This document shows positions 1 through 7,371 of a stretch of 40,313 nucleotides of DNA, in pieces. The DNA lies in assembly GCF_016811235.1 (NCBI RefSeq), contig NZ_JAFBID010000060.1, positions 1-40,313 of the forward strand. Reading direction: 5' to 3'. Position 1 is the stretch's first letter. The number at the start of each line of letters is the position of its first letter. The notes below the pieces were generated by a model. It was not told the DNA's origin, searched no databases, and saw only the letters and a program-made list of their open reading frames with translations. The position numbers were made by a program, and so were the translations under genes. The stretch comes from Microvirga arabica (GTDB taxonomy: Bacteria; Pseudomonadota; Alphaproteobacteria; Rhizobiales; Beijerinckiaceae).

Positions 1-267
1 GAAGGTGTAGCCGTCGGGCTCAGCCCTGGCGGCGGCAGCCGCGCCCGTGTTTCCGCCCGCCCCTGCCCGATTGTCGACTATGACGCGCATTCCGAGTTGA
101 TTGTCGAGCTGCTGGGCAAGCGGGCGCGCGAAGGCGTCGGTGCCTCCGCCCGCCGCAAAGGGCACTATCAGCGAGATGGGCCGCTGTGGCCAGGTCTGGG
201 CCGCGGCCGGTGCGGCGATGACTGCCGCGGCGGTCAGGGCGAAGATATGCAAAATGGCCCGTTTCAA
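1..267 (-). CDS. Bug/TctC-family periplasmic binding protein, N-terminus only
   Basis: The C-terminal part lies beyond the window edge. Reading leftwards from 267 gives 89 residues: a short signal peptide ending near APAAAQ, then WPQRPISLIVPFAAGG, and further on NRAGAGGN and PDGYTF, all hallmarks of tripartite tricarboxylate transporter binding proteins. The start is TTG with GGGAGGAA seven bases upstream, and no ATG fits. It resembles the complete TctC at 7372-8349. The family binds carboxylates in the periplasm; the ligand cannot be told from this part. Confidence 0.85.
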   Translation of the reverse strand, partial: MKRAILHIFALTAAAVIAAPAAAQTWPQRPISLIVPFAAGGGTDAFARPLAQQLDNQLGMRVIVDNRAGAGGNTGAAAAARAEPDGYTF

Positions 268-465
268 GTCGTTCCTCCCAAAGGTTCCGCTCTCGCGCTC
301 CAATATTGGACCGGCGGATATTCGATGCTACCAAGATCCTGTGTAGCCGCAATACTCGGCCCGAAGGCATTGGCGATCCCGGACGAAAGCGGCCCCGGAT
401 CAATCATGAGCCTTTCTGTTCCGGTGCTGTTTTCCGTTTAGCTCGGCGCATTACCAGCCACTCCC

Positions 466-705
466 ACTGGGGTTCGGCTCAATTGGGCTGAAGCTGCCGT
501 GGTGGCCGAGATGGATGGCTGGTACGCGGACGAGGCCCACAGTCTCTTCGGGCTCGCCAAGAAGCTGCAGCAGGATGCCGTGCCGCCGCCGCGGGTATAG
601 GGACGCTGGAGCGTGACGACCTTGTGGGCCATTTTGACCAACCCTGTCTACGCCGGACAAGTGTATGCTGGACGCATTCGGGGTCAGGCGTTGAGACGGA
701 GCTGA
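466..705 (+). pseudogene. Remnant of a large serine recombinase
   Basis: One frame reads EAAVVAEMDGWYADEAHSLF, then a stop codon (TAG, 598-600), then GRWSVTTLWAILTNPVYAG. The pattern E-A-x-V-V ... W ... I-L-x-N-P-x-Y-A-G is typical of the Recombinase domain that follows the catalytic domain in large serine recombinases. The catalytic N-terminus with the active serine is absent and the frame carries an internal stop, so this is dead. A second recombinase tail lies at 17915-18061; the two are different parts and need not derive from one gene. Confidence 0.65.
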
Positions 706-777
706 TGAGGCGGACGCCCCCCAACGGCCTCGGTGTGCCAAAATGGAGGTGTTGAGCACCACTTGAGGGAGGCGCCC

Positions 778-975
778 ATGGGAGAGGCGAGCACAATCGG
801 CCTGGATCTAGCGAAGAGTGTATTCCAGGTTCACGGCGCCGATGCATCGGAGCGGTTCTGTTCTGCAGGAAGCTGCGGCGGCATCAGGTTCTCGCGTTCT
901 TCTCGGCTCAGCCGCCCAGCACGGTGGCCATGGAGGCCTGCGGCAGCGCGCATCACTGGGCACGTGAAATCGCGG
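778..975 (+). pseudogene. IS110-family transposase, N-terminal remnant
   Basis: The start has a good ribosome site (GAGGGAGG) and reads MGEASTIGLDLAKSVFQVHG, the first catalytic motif of IS110 DEDD transposases. After about 25 residues the frame shifts by one base; the correct sequence continues in another frame as VLFCRKLRRHQVLAFF and MEACGSAHHWAREIA. At about 975 it runs directly into an IS6-type remnant on the other strand. The rest of the transposase is missing. Confidence 0.75.
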
Positions 976-1420
976 CGGGTCGGCTGATGACTGTTCTCGG
1001 CTCGATTGTTCAAACCCCGATGCTGTCGGTGCTCGACACCAAGCATGATCTCTCGCTTGGCCGCACCGTAGCTGGCCAGTTTGTCCGTGATCATCACGCG
1101 GGGTGCCATGCCCTGCTTCTTGAGCAGCTTTCGCAGCAGGCGTTTGGCTGATTTGGCATTGCCGTGGCTCTGGACCAGGATATTGAGCATGGCTCCGTGG
1201 TGGTCGACGGCTCGCCACAACCAGTGCTTCTTGCCAGCGACGCTGATCCCAACCTCATCGAGATGCCATTTGTCTCCGGATGCGGGCAGACGCCGGCGGA
1301 TCTGAGTGGCGAAGCTGTAGCCTAATTGCAGCGCCCACTGCCGCACGGTTTCATGGCTGACCAGAGCCATCCGGCAGGAAGCGTTTCCTCCACCATCTGG
1401 AGGCTCAGGGGAAAGCGAAA
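976..1420 (-). pseudogene. IS6-family transposase remnant (first copy)
   Basis: The frame reads SHETVRQWALQLG, then WHLDEVGISVAGKKHWLWRA, VMITDKLASYGAAKRE and NNRAENSHQPTRR, so all three acidic residues of the IS6-type DDE triad are present. The N-terminal portion (RFPLSLQMVEE) is in another frame, and the C-terminus is cut at about 976 where IS110 sequence begins. Its 5' side is cut at 1421 by the end of the next element. It differs clearly in sequence from the neighbouring intact transposase. Confidence 0.75.
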
Positions 1421-1421
1421 G

Positions 1422-2234
1422 GGCTTTGTTGCATTAACCTGAAAAGGGCGAAGCGAACCCTGCCGAACGGGTCATTCAGACGGCAAGACCGAAGAGTTGG
1501 TTGACGAGTTGGATTTCGCCTGTCGCGCCGGGCTGTGTCAGGACGCAGTGGCCGCGGCGGATCATGCGGATGACCTCGAAGCCTTTGATGGTTGCGGAGG
1601 CTGTTCTCATCCTCTGGAATCCACGGGTTGGCCGGATGACGCGCTTGAGCGCACCGTGATCCGCCTCGATGACATTGTTGAGATACTTCGACGTGCGGTG
1701 CTCGACATCCTTCGCCAGCAGCCCTTCGCACTGTAATCGTCTGATCGCTTTCGGGTACGAGGCTAGTTTGTCGGTGGTGATGGTGGATGGCGGATAGTCA
1801 CCCATCATCTTCAGGGCTTTGCGCAGGAAGCGGTAGGCTGCTCCCGTATCGCGCCGGCTGGAAAGCATGAAGTCGATCAGGTGCCCGTGCTTGTCGATAG
1901 CCCGGAACAGGTACTTCCACTTACCACCCACCCGAACATACGTCTCATCCACGCGCCAGGATCCAGATCGATGACCTTGATATGGACGGATCCGCTTCTC
2001 GATTTCGGGCGCATAGCGCTGAACCCACCGAAAGATTGTAGATGGGTCTACGTTTACACCTCGCTCCTGCATCATCTCGGCCAGATCGCGATAGCTGATC
2101 CCGTACTTGCAGTACCAGCGGACACACAGCAGGATGATTTCGACGGGGAAGCGGCGACGCTTGAAAATCGACAACGGAACGGCTCCCCAACTGGCCGCTC
2201 CGGATTACACCACCAAGATTAATGCAACAATCCC
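1422..2234 (-). mobile_element. IS6-family insertion sequence, apparently intact
   Basis: The ends are imperfect inverted repeats: GGCTTTGTTGCATTAA at 1422-1437 and the complement of GGGATTGTTGCATTAA at 2219-2234. The length of about 813 bp and the TTGTTGCA core fit the IS6 family. The single transposase gene fills the element. The flanking eight bases do not match, so no target duplication is visible; this suggests later recombination or deletion at one side. Confidence 0.8.
1476..2174 (-). CDS. IS6-family transposase
   Basis: This 232-residue protein is full length for the family. It begins with an FKRRRFPVEIILLCVRWY zinc-finger/helix region, continues with a DPSTIFRWVQRY helix-turn-helix segment, and has a complete DDE core: D in WRVDETYVRVGGKWKYLFRA, D in TTDKLASYPKA, and E in NNVIEADHGALKRV. 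It carries out replicative (cointegrate-forming) transposition. No frameshift or stop is seen. It is more like the IS240/IS6100 branch than the remnant next to it. Confidence 0.9.
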   Translation of the reverse strand: MSIFKRRRFPVEIILLCVRWYCKYGISYRDLAEMMQERGVNVDPSTIFRWVQRYAPEIEKRIRPYQGHRSGSWRVDETYVRVGGKWKYLFRAIDKHGHLIDFMLSSRRDTGAAYRFLRKALKMMGDYPPSTITTDKLASYPKAIRRLQCEGLLAKDVEHRTSKYLNNVIEADHGALKRVIRPTRGFQRMRTASATIKGFEVIRMIRRGHCVLTQPGATGEIQLVNQLFGLAV

Positions 2235-2341
2235 CCCGGCATTGGGATGAGGACAGCGCGAATGATCAGGGCGGAGCTTGCTCGCATAACTCCTGTCACC
2301 AGCAGCATCACAACGAACGCCAGTCCCGACGGCAGGAACAT
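2219..2341 (-). pseudogene. Possible membrane-protein fragment cut by the IS6 element
   Basis: Reading leftwards from 2341 gives about 40 residues, MFLPSGLAFVVMLLVTGVMR and ALIIRAVLIPMP, strongly hydrophobic and resembling one or two membrane segments. The stop codon lies inside the terminal repeat of the IS6 element, as expected if the insertion truncated a gene. The frame continues upstream to about 2380 without a convincing start or ribosome site. I do not recognise a family and it could be chance. Confidence 0.25.
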
Positions 2342-2692
2342 CGCGTAAGGCCATTGAGGAGCCGTACTCTTGACTGTCCGGCCGCAGCCAATTCCCGTTC
2401 AGCGGACGAAGGAGGCCGGCAGATTAAAAACAATGATCCGGCGGGTCGGCACCATCACCGACTGACGGTGGGCAGACGAGCGCCCGAAGCGCCTGGGACC
2501 CACGTTTTGGATGCCGCTTCCCTCCGCACCCGCCATCAAGGCAGTGGCGGCTTGAGCTTGCCTACCCAAGGCAACGCTGAGCTTTCAACCCCGCTGACCA
2601 GATACGAAAGTCCTGCCATAGCATTCGGGTATGATGCTTGAAGCCTCGTGGCTACTCAGCGTCATGCACTTTCCGCAGATCAGCAGTCACAA

Positions 2693-2717
2693 AAACGGGC
2701 AGCGATGCTGCCCGTTT
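2693..2717 (-). terminator. Intrinsic terminator, minus strand
   Basis: A perfect 11-bp stem with a three-base loop (AAACGGGCAGC / GCTGCCCGTTT). On the minus strand the stem is followed at once by a T run (TTTTTG), so it would end transcripts coming from the right, such as that of the gene ending at 3000. On the plus strand no T run follows. Confidence 0.6.
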
Positions 2718-2744
2718 GAGCTTGCCTATCGTTCAGGCAAGAAC

Positions 2745-2844
2745 TATCTTTTGCAGTGCAACACGGCGATTGGCGTCGCAGTGTTGCTGCCCTTCTTGGG
2801 CGTTTCCTCCCTAAACTTCGGGCCGCTTTCGAGCGGCCTTTTTT
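2745..2844 (+). ncRNA. MmgR / alpha-r8-type small RNA (copy 1)
   Basis: Three hairpins occur in order: 2758-2787 (GCAACAC/GTGTTGC with an inner GCGA/TCGC), 2789-2801 (GCCC-TTCTT-GGGC), and an intrinsic terminator 2821-2844 (GGCCGCT-TTCG-AGCGGCC plus six Ts). Between the last two lies the unpaired stretch GTTTCCTCCCTAAACTTC. From memory of the literature, a TTGGGCGTTTCCTCCC segment before a GC-rich terminator is the signature of the alphaproteobacterial MmgR family, linked in Sinorhizobium to phasin and polyhydroxybutyrate control. The exact 5' end is not known from sequence. The UUCG tetraloop supports a functional terminator. Confidence 0.75.
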
Positions 2845-2999
2845 CTTAGGTGCTTGGTTCTAGCCAAAGCTACAGGCGAGCCGCAAGTAGACTTCCTGCT
2901 TATGACAGTGGTCCGTTCCCGCTATTGCATTGCCCCTCTTAAACCCAGCACACCGAGCGGGTCTGTCTGGAAGCCGACAGACCGGAAACTCAATTCTGC

Positions 3000-3428
3000 T
3001 TATCTCTGCCGCCCGAAGAGCGCGGCAATCAAACCTCCGGGTCGGCGGACCTCCTGACGCTCCAGGTGAACCAGGAACTGGTCGTGCTCAGCTTCTGGCT
3101 CCTGGGTGATCTCATCTGGAGCTTCAACTGGTCTCAATCCTGTGTCCTGGTTGGGCTCATCGTTCCCTTCCCCGCCCTGTTCTGTAGGCGAGAGTACCTC
3201 AACCCGACCTGGAAAGTCGTTCTGGCAGTCGTAGCGGACGTAATCCTGAAAGCCGGGCTTGATCCGATGCTCACGGTCGAGAATGACCTCGTGCGTGACC
3301 TCCACCACAAAGAAGCGCCCTTCTGGGGCCGTCACATCAGCCTGCCTGACCACCCCCTCGGAAAAGCTCTTCATCGGACCGGGTGGATGGAAGTGAACGC
3401 GAACCTGATCCCCAACTGCAATCTTCAT
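3000..3428 (-). CDS. Hypothetical protein, acidic tail
   Basis: The start at 3428 (MKIAVGDQVRVHFHPPGPM) has GGAG nine bases upstream; an alternative ATG lies at 3446 with a poorer site. The first 80 residues look like a small beta-rich domain (GDQVRVHFHPP, EGRFFVVEVTHEVI, YVRYDC). The last 60 are acidic and low in complexity with many E, P and Q, ending RRPGGLIAALFGRQR. I recognise no family. The stop is followed on this strand by the terminator at 2693-2717. Confidence 0.55.
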   Translation of the reverse strand: MKIAVGDQVRVHFHPPGPMKSFSEGVVRQADVTAPEGRFFVVEVTHEVILDREHRIKPGFQDYVRYDCQNDFPGRVEVLSPTEQGGEGNDEPNQDTGLRPVEAPDEITQEPEAEHDQFLVHLERQEVRRPGGLIAALFGRQR

Positions 3429-3561
3429 CAGTAATGTCTCCGACATTCAGAGTCGATACTCCCGTTCTTGGTAGGCGCTGAGACGCTCACATGGCAGCCT
3501 ACGCGCAATTCGAGGTCAATCTTGCACGGATAGCTTTGACATGAACCCTGATGTCGGCAAC

Positions 3562-3771
3562 TCATTCACTGGCCTGCTCCCGCCGTACGAGCCGCTCCAC
3601 AAGCTCGGCCAGCCGTACCGGAAGAGCCTCCTCAACTGGACCGTAAGCCACCCGCAGTCGATCCCCCAGCATCTGAAGCTCATGGGAGCCTAGCGTTTTG
3701 TTTAGCGTAGTGTCGGCTGGGAGAACAAACGTAATCGTCAGGGAGGCATTCGAAAACATGGCTTGTTGCAT
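3562..3771 (-). CDS. Small protein with weak NepR-like C-terminus
   Basis: The 69-residue product ends LGDRLRVAYGPVEEALPVRLAELVERL, which weakly follows the NepR anti-sigma pattern (I/L-x-x-x-L-R-x-x-Y ... P-x-R-L-x-x-L-L-x-x-L). NepR binds EcfG-type sigma factors and is titrated by PhyR in the alphaproteobacterial general stress response. The start has no strong ribosome site. It points away from an ecfG-like pseudogene at 3931, which makes the relation suggestive only. The NepR match at 36656-36853 is clearer. Confidence 0.4.
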   Translation of the reverse strand: MQQAMFSNASLTITFVLPADTTLNKTLGSHELQMLGDRLRVAYGPVEEALPVRLAELVERLVRREQASE

Positions 3772-3930
3772 TGAGACATTCTCGTTGGCGGCACGGATGT
3801 GCTGGTGACTACCCCTATGTTATTGCCCTCGTTCAGGGTCACTGTTTTGCAAAGCAGCGGGACTTTGTGGCGAATGTGCGGTCAAGGTATTGGACCCTGC
3901 TGCGGCCGCACCTGCCTTGCTGTCCCTCCC

Positions 3931-4110
3931 GAGCAGGACGCCCGTCTTGATGTCGAGGACCTCAAGGTTGCCTTAGCCCGAATTCCTTTTGACCAACGGG
4001 AGGCCCTCCTGCTCGTGGGGGCATAAGGGTTCTCTTATGAGGACGCAGCTAACATTTGCGGAGCCCGATGCGCCTTCCGCGGCGGAACCTCCCGGATTGG
4101 GCGTACGTTG
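3931..4110 (+). pseudogene. EcfG-like sigma factor, region 4 remnant
   Basis: The frame reads PEQDARLDVEDLKVALARIP, DQREALLLVGA, then a stop at 4024-4026, then GFSYEDAANICGA. This is the sigma region 4 consensus of general-stress ECF factors, where GASGFSYEEAAEICGC is usual; here the serine codon has become TAA. Beyond 4062 the DNA still vaguely resembles the TIKSRVNRAR segment but is out of frame. No region 2 is found upstream. A complementary C-terminal piece occurs at 35706-35861. Confidence 0.65.
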
Positions 4111-4136
4111 GCCGGGATCATGAGAGGTCCCTATCC

Positions 4137-4730
4137 ATGAGAAAGATTGTGCTCGCCGCCACCGTGATGCTCTCGTTTGGCATGGCTTCAGACTCGGCGG
4201 AGGCGCAGAGCCTCCCCGGCGGTTGTCTCAAGTACGGGCTGGGCGGGGCTATCGCCGGTCATTTCGCCGGCGGGCATCGGCTCAAAGGTGCTCTCGCAGG
4301 ATGTGCCTTTGGCATCTACCAACGCAGACAATATGAGCGCGAGGTCAGGGAGCAGAACGAACGTCGGAACAGGATCCCCGAGCGCCGCCGCGTCCCCATT
4401 CCAGAACAGGACAATCGCTACGACAACCGAGATCGAAGTGCCAATCGGATACCCTTGCCTCGTCAGGAGGGGACCAGTCCCTATGAGGACCTTGGCCTTG
4501 ACCCTGGTCGTCGCACAACCCGCGAGCAGGCCACAAGAGGCGAGGATCGGCTGGGTGATCGGCGCCTTGAGCGTGACGGTCATACGTCGGGTGGGTCTTT
4601 CCTAAAGGATCAGTGGGAGAGCCGTAATCGTTTTGAGGACCAGGGGAGAGCTTCCGATCCGAGATGGCGAAGCGGCACCGAACCCAAAGAGACCGGCAGC
4701 CTCCCGCGTGCAATTGGCCAAGTCTACTGA
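4137..4730 (+). CDS. Secreted glycine-zipper-like protein with charged tail
   Basis: The start at 4137 is preceded by AGAGGT and gives a clean signal peptide (MRKIVLAATVMLSFGMASDS, cut near AEA-QS). Residues 28-60 are glycine-rich (YGLGGAIAGHFAGG, KGALAGCAFG), like the glycine-zipper segments of envelope proteins. The remaining 135 residues are very polar, with many R, E, D and N, and are probably disordered. It should be periplasmic or attached to the envelope. No family beyond this is recognised. It follows the dead sigma gene by chance rather than as an operon. Confidence 0.65.
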   Translation: MRKIVLAATVMLSFGMASDSAEAQSLPGGCLKYGLGGAIAGHFAGGHRLKGALAGCAFGIYQRRQYEREVREQNERRNRIPERRRVPIPEQDNRYDNRDRSANRIPLPRQEGTSPYEDLGLDPGRRTTREQATRGEDRLGDRRLERDGHTSGGSFLKDQWESRNRFEDQGRASDPRWRSGTEPKETGSLPRAIGQVY

Positions 4731-5031
4731 CACAGCTTGCTGTCGGTCGGCAACGTGAGTGACAGCACCAGATCGGGACGAGAGTGGCATAGAACCCATG
4801 GCTGAGCCTCTGGCCAGTGCCGCAAAGATCTGAGCCGGCACCGCCCATGGCTTCTCGACGGCGGAGATGCGCTGTCAGCAGCACCAGATGCAGACTGCAT
4901 AATCTGCAACCCAGATGAGCCAGAGTCTCCCTTAGTTCAGATCGCCCGCTGCTTCAAAAATTCTGACAACGGACACTTTAGCATCGGCAATCCTTGCCCC
5001 TGCAAGCTCAAGCGTGAGCATTCCCACGACC
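4731..5031 (-). other. Gene-free stretch
   Basis: About 300 bases between two convergent genes. I see no convincing coding frame, terminator with a T run, or repeat here. Confidence 0.5.
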
Positions 5032-6108
5032 TTACGCGTTATCACCTTGGATGGCCGTGATCACAGCATCCGTGACCTGACGAGTTGTGGCGGAACCGCC
5101 AAGATCCGGCGTGTGCAGTGATGGATTAGCGGTAACACGCTCAATCGCTTTCATCAGGCGATCGGCTGCCGCTTTCTCACCGAGGTGTTCCAGCATCATC
5201 GTGGCCGTCCAGAAGGTTCCGATGGGATTGGCGATCCCCTTGCCGGTGATGTCGAACGCGGAGCCATGGATCGGCTCGAACATCGACGGGAACTTCCCAT
5301 CCGGGTTGAGGTTCGCCGTAGGCGCGATGCCCAGCGAGCCTGCCAGAGCGGCCGCAAGATCCGACAGGATGTCGGCATGCAAGTTGGTGGCGACGATGGT
5401 ATCGAGGCTCTGAGGCTTCAAGGTCATCCGCATGGTCATGGCATCGACCAGCATCTTGTCCCAGGTCACGTCAGGAAACTCCACCGCGACCTCGGCTGCA
5501 ATCTCGTCCCACATCACCATGCCGTGCCGCTGGGCATTGGACTTGGTGACCACAGTCAGGAGCTTGCGCGGCCGCGACTGCGCCAGCTTGAAGGCGTAGC
5601 GCATGATCCGGGTAACGCCGGCGCGGGTGAAGATCGAGACTTCCGTCGCCACCTCCTCCGGCAGGCCGCGATGCGAGCGTCCACCCTGGCCCGCATACTC
5701 GCCTTCGGAGTTCTCGCGCACGATCACCCAGTCGAGATCCTGCGCCCCCACATTGCGCAGGGGACCTTCGATTCCAGGCAGGATGCGCGTCGGGCGCACG
5801 TTGGCATACTGGTCGAAGGGCTGACAGATGGCGAGGCGCAAGCCCCACAGCGTGACGTGATCAGGAACGTCCGGTGCGCCAACCGCGCCGAAATAGATCG
5901 CGTCGAACCTCTTCAGGGTGTCGCGGCCGTTCTCCGGCATCATGATGCCGTGCTCTTTGTAGTAGTCCGAGCCCCAGTCGAAGGTCTCGAAGTCGAGTGT
6001 GAAGCCGCCGTCACGGGCTGCCAAAGCCTGAAGGACCTCGACGCCGGCCGCGATGACCTCCTTGCCGATTCCATCGCCCGGGATCGCAGCGATCTTGTAG
6101 CTGTTCAT
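5032..6108 (-). CDS. Tartrate dehydrogenase/decarboxylase or D-malate dehydrogenase (paralogue 1)
   Basis: The 358-residue protein belongs to the isocitrate/isopropylmalate dehydrogenase family. It shows AAIPGDGIGKEV at the N-terminus, the substrate-binding arginines in YANVRPTR, VIVRENSEGEYAG, the metal-binding aspartates in LHADILSDLAAALAGSLG, and the NAD-site motif FEPIHGSAFDITGKGIANP. Such TtuC-type enzymes oxidise tartrate or D-malate using NAD and a divalent metal. The substrate cannot be fixed from sequence. It is 60 bases behind the second paralogue and probably in one transcript with it and tctC. AGGTG lies eight bases before the ATG. Confidence 0.85.
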   Translation of the reverse strand: MNSYKIAAIPGDGIGKEVIAAGVEVLQALAARDGGFTLDFETFDWGSDYYKEHGIMMPENGRDTLKRFDAIYFGAVGAPDVPDHVTLWGLRLAICQPFDQYANVRPTRILPGIEGPLRNVGAQDLDWVIVRENSEGEYAGQGGRSHRGLPEEVATEVSIFTRAGVTRIMRYAFKLAQSRPRKLLTVVTKSNAQRHGMVMWDEIAAEVAVEFPDVTWDKMLVDAMTMRMTLKPQSLDTIVATNLHADILSDLAAALAGSLGIAPTANLNPDGKFPSMFEPIHGSAFDITGKGIANPIGTFWTATMMLEHLGEKAAADRLMKAIERVTANPSLHTPDLGGSATTRQVTDAVITAIQGDNA

Positions 6109-6168
6109 GAGTACACCTGGTGTTGTCGGCCGCCGCGTGTCGGCTGCCGGGAATCGAGATATTTCCGA

Positions 6169-7251
6169 TTAGCCGAGCGCGTCGGCCACGGCCTTGCCGG
6201 TGGTTTCGGTGCCGGCATTGCCGCCGAGGTCGCGGGTGCGCAGGGTTCGTTCACTCAGGACATCCTCGATGGCCTGAACGATGGCGGCGGCAGCCTCCGT
6301 CTCGCCGAGATGCTCCAGCATCATGGCACCGGCCCAGATCTGGCCGATGGGGTTCGCGATCCCCTGCCCGGCAATGTCAGGCGCCGAACCATGGACTGGC
6401 TCAAAGAGCGAGGGGAAGTCGCTGCCCGGATTGATGTTGCCCGAGGGCGCAATGCCGATCGTGCCTGTGCAGGCCGGGCCTAGATCCGAGAGGATGTCGC
6501 CGAACAGGTTCGAAGCGACGACAACATCGAACCAGTCCGGATGCAGCACAAAGTGAGCCGTGAGGATGTCGATGTGGTACTTGTCCCACTTCACATCCGG
6601 ATAGCGCTTGGCCATCTCCTCCACGCGCTCATCCCAGTACGGCATGGTGATCGAGATGCCGTTCGACTTCGTGGCCGAGGTCAGATGCTTCTTGGGCCGC
6701 TTCTGCGCGAGATCGAAGGCGAATTCCAGGACCCGGTCGACGCCGATGCGCGTCATGACCGTTTCCTGGATCACCACCTCGCGCTCGGTGCCCGGGAACA
6801 TCTTACCGCCAATGGAGGAGTACTCGCCCTCGGTGTTCTCACGCACGACCCAGAAGTCGATATCACCGGGCTTGCGGTTGGCGAGCGGCGACGGCACGCC
6901 TGGCATCAGGCGCACCGGGCGCAGGTTGATGTACTGGTCGAACTCGCGGCGGAACTGAAGGAGGGAGCCCCAAAGGGAGACATGGTCCGGGATCTTCTCC
7001 GGCCATCCCACCGCCCCAAAGAAGATGGCGTCATGGGAGCCGATCTGCTCCTTCCAATCCTCAGGCAGCATGCGGCCATGCTTGGCGTAGTAGTCGTAGG
7101 ACGAGAAGTCGAAGTGATCGAGCTGGAGGTCGAAGCCAAACTTGGATGCAGCAGCCTCCAGGACGCGCACGCCTTCGGGAGTCGTTTCCTTGCCGATGCC
7201 GTCGCCAGGAATGACCGCCAGCCGATACCGCTTCTTTTGATCCTGAGTCAT
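6169..7251 (-). CDS. Tartrate dehydrogenase (paralogue 2)
   Basis: The 360-residue protein is of the same family as its neighbour but clearly diverged. Motifs are AVIPGDGIGKETTPEGVRVL, NLRPVRLMPG, WVVRENTEGEYSSIGG, TKSNGISITMPYWDERV, LFGDILSDLGPACTGTIG and FEPVHGSAPDIAGQGIANP. The SSIGG and TKSN segments resemble described TtuC tartrate dehydrogenases more than paralogue 1 does. AAAGG lies about nine bases before the ATG. It sits between tctC (121-base gap) and paralogue 1, so uptake and oxidation of a hydroxy-dicarboxylate is the likely joint role. Confidence 0.88.
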   Translation of the reverse strand: MTQDQKKRYRLAVIPGDGIGKETTPEGVRVLEAAASKFGFDLQLDHFDFSSYDYYAKHGRMLPEDWKEQIGSHDAIFFGAVGWPEKIPDHVSLWGSLLQFRREFDQYINLRPVRLMPGVPSPLANRKPGDIDFWVVRENTEGEYSSIGGKMFPGTEREVVIQETVMTRIGVDRVLEFAFDLAQKRPKKHLTSATKSNGISITMPYWDERVEEMAKRYPDVKWDKYHIDILTAHFVLHPDWFDVVVASNLFGDILSDLGPACTGTIGIAPSGNINPGSDFPSLFEPVHGSAPDIAGQGIANPIGQIWAGAMMLEHLGETEAAAAIVQAIEDVLSERTLRTRDLGGNAGTETTGKAVADALG

Positions 7252-7371
7252 CGCTTGAACCTTTCAACGTTTCGGACATCGGTTGCATCGGTTGGAAGAG
7301 CGGCTGCGGCGCAGAGTTCTGCTCGGCCGCAACCGCCATTCGATGTTAGCAACCTGATTGGCGCTTGTGTG

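Noticed and set aside
20..403. A 127-codon minus-strand frame at the window start.
   Set aside because: A different frame of the same strand encodes a clear TctC N-terminus with signal peptide and TTG start.
2222..2641. A 139-codon plus-strand frame starting inside the IS6 end.
   Set aside because: Translation is rich in H, R, Q and S without structure; no ribosome site.
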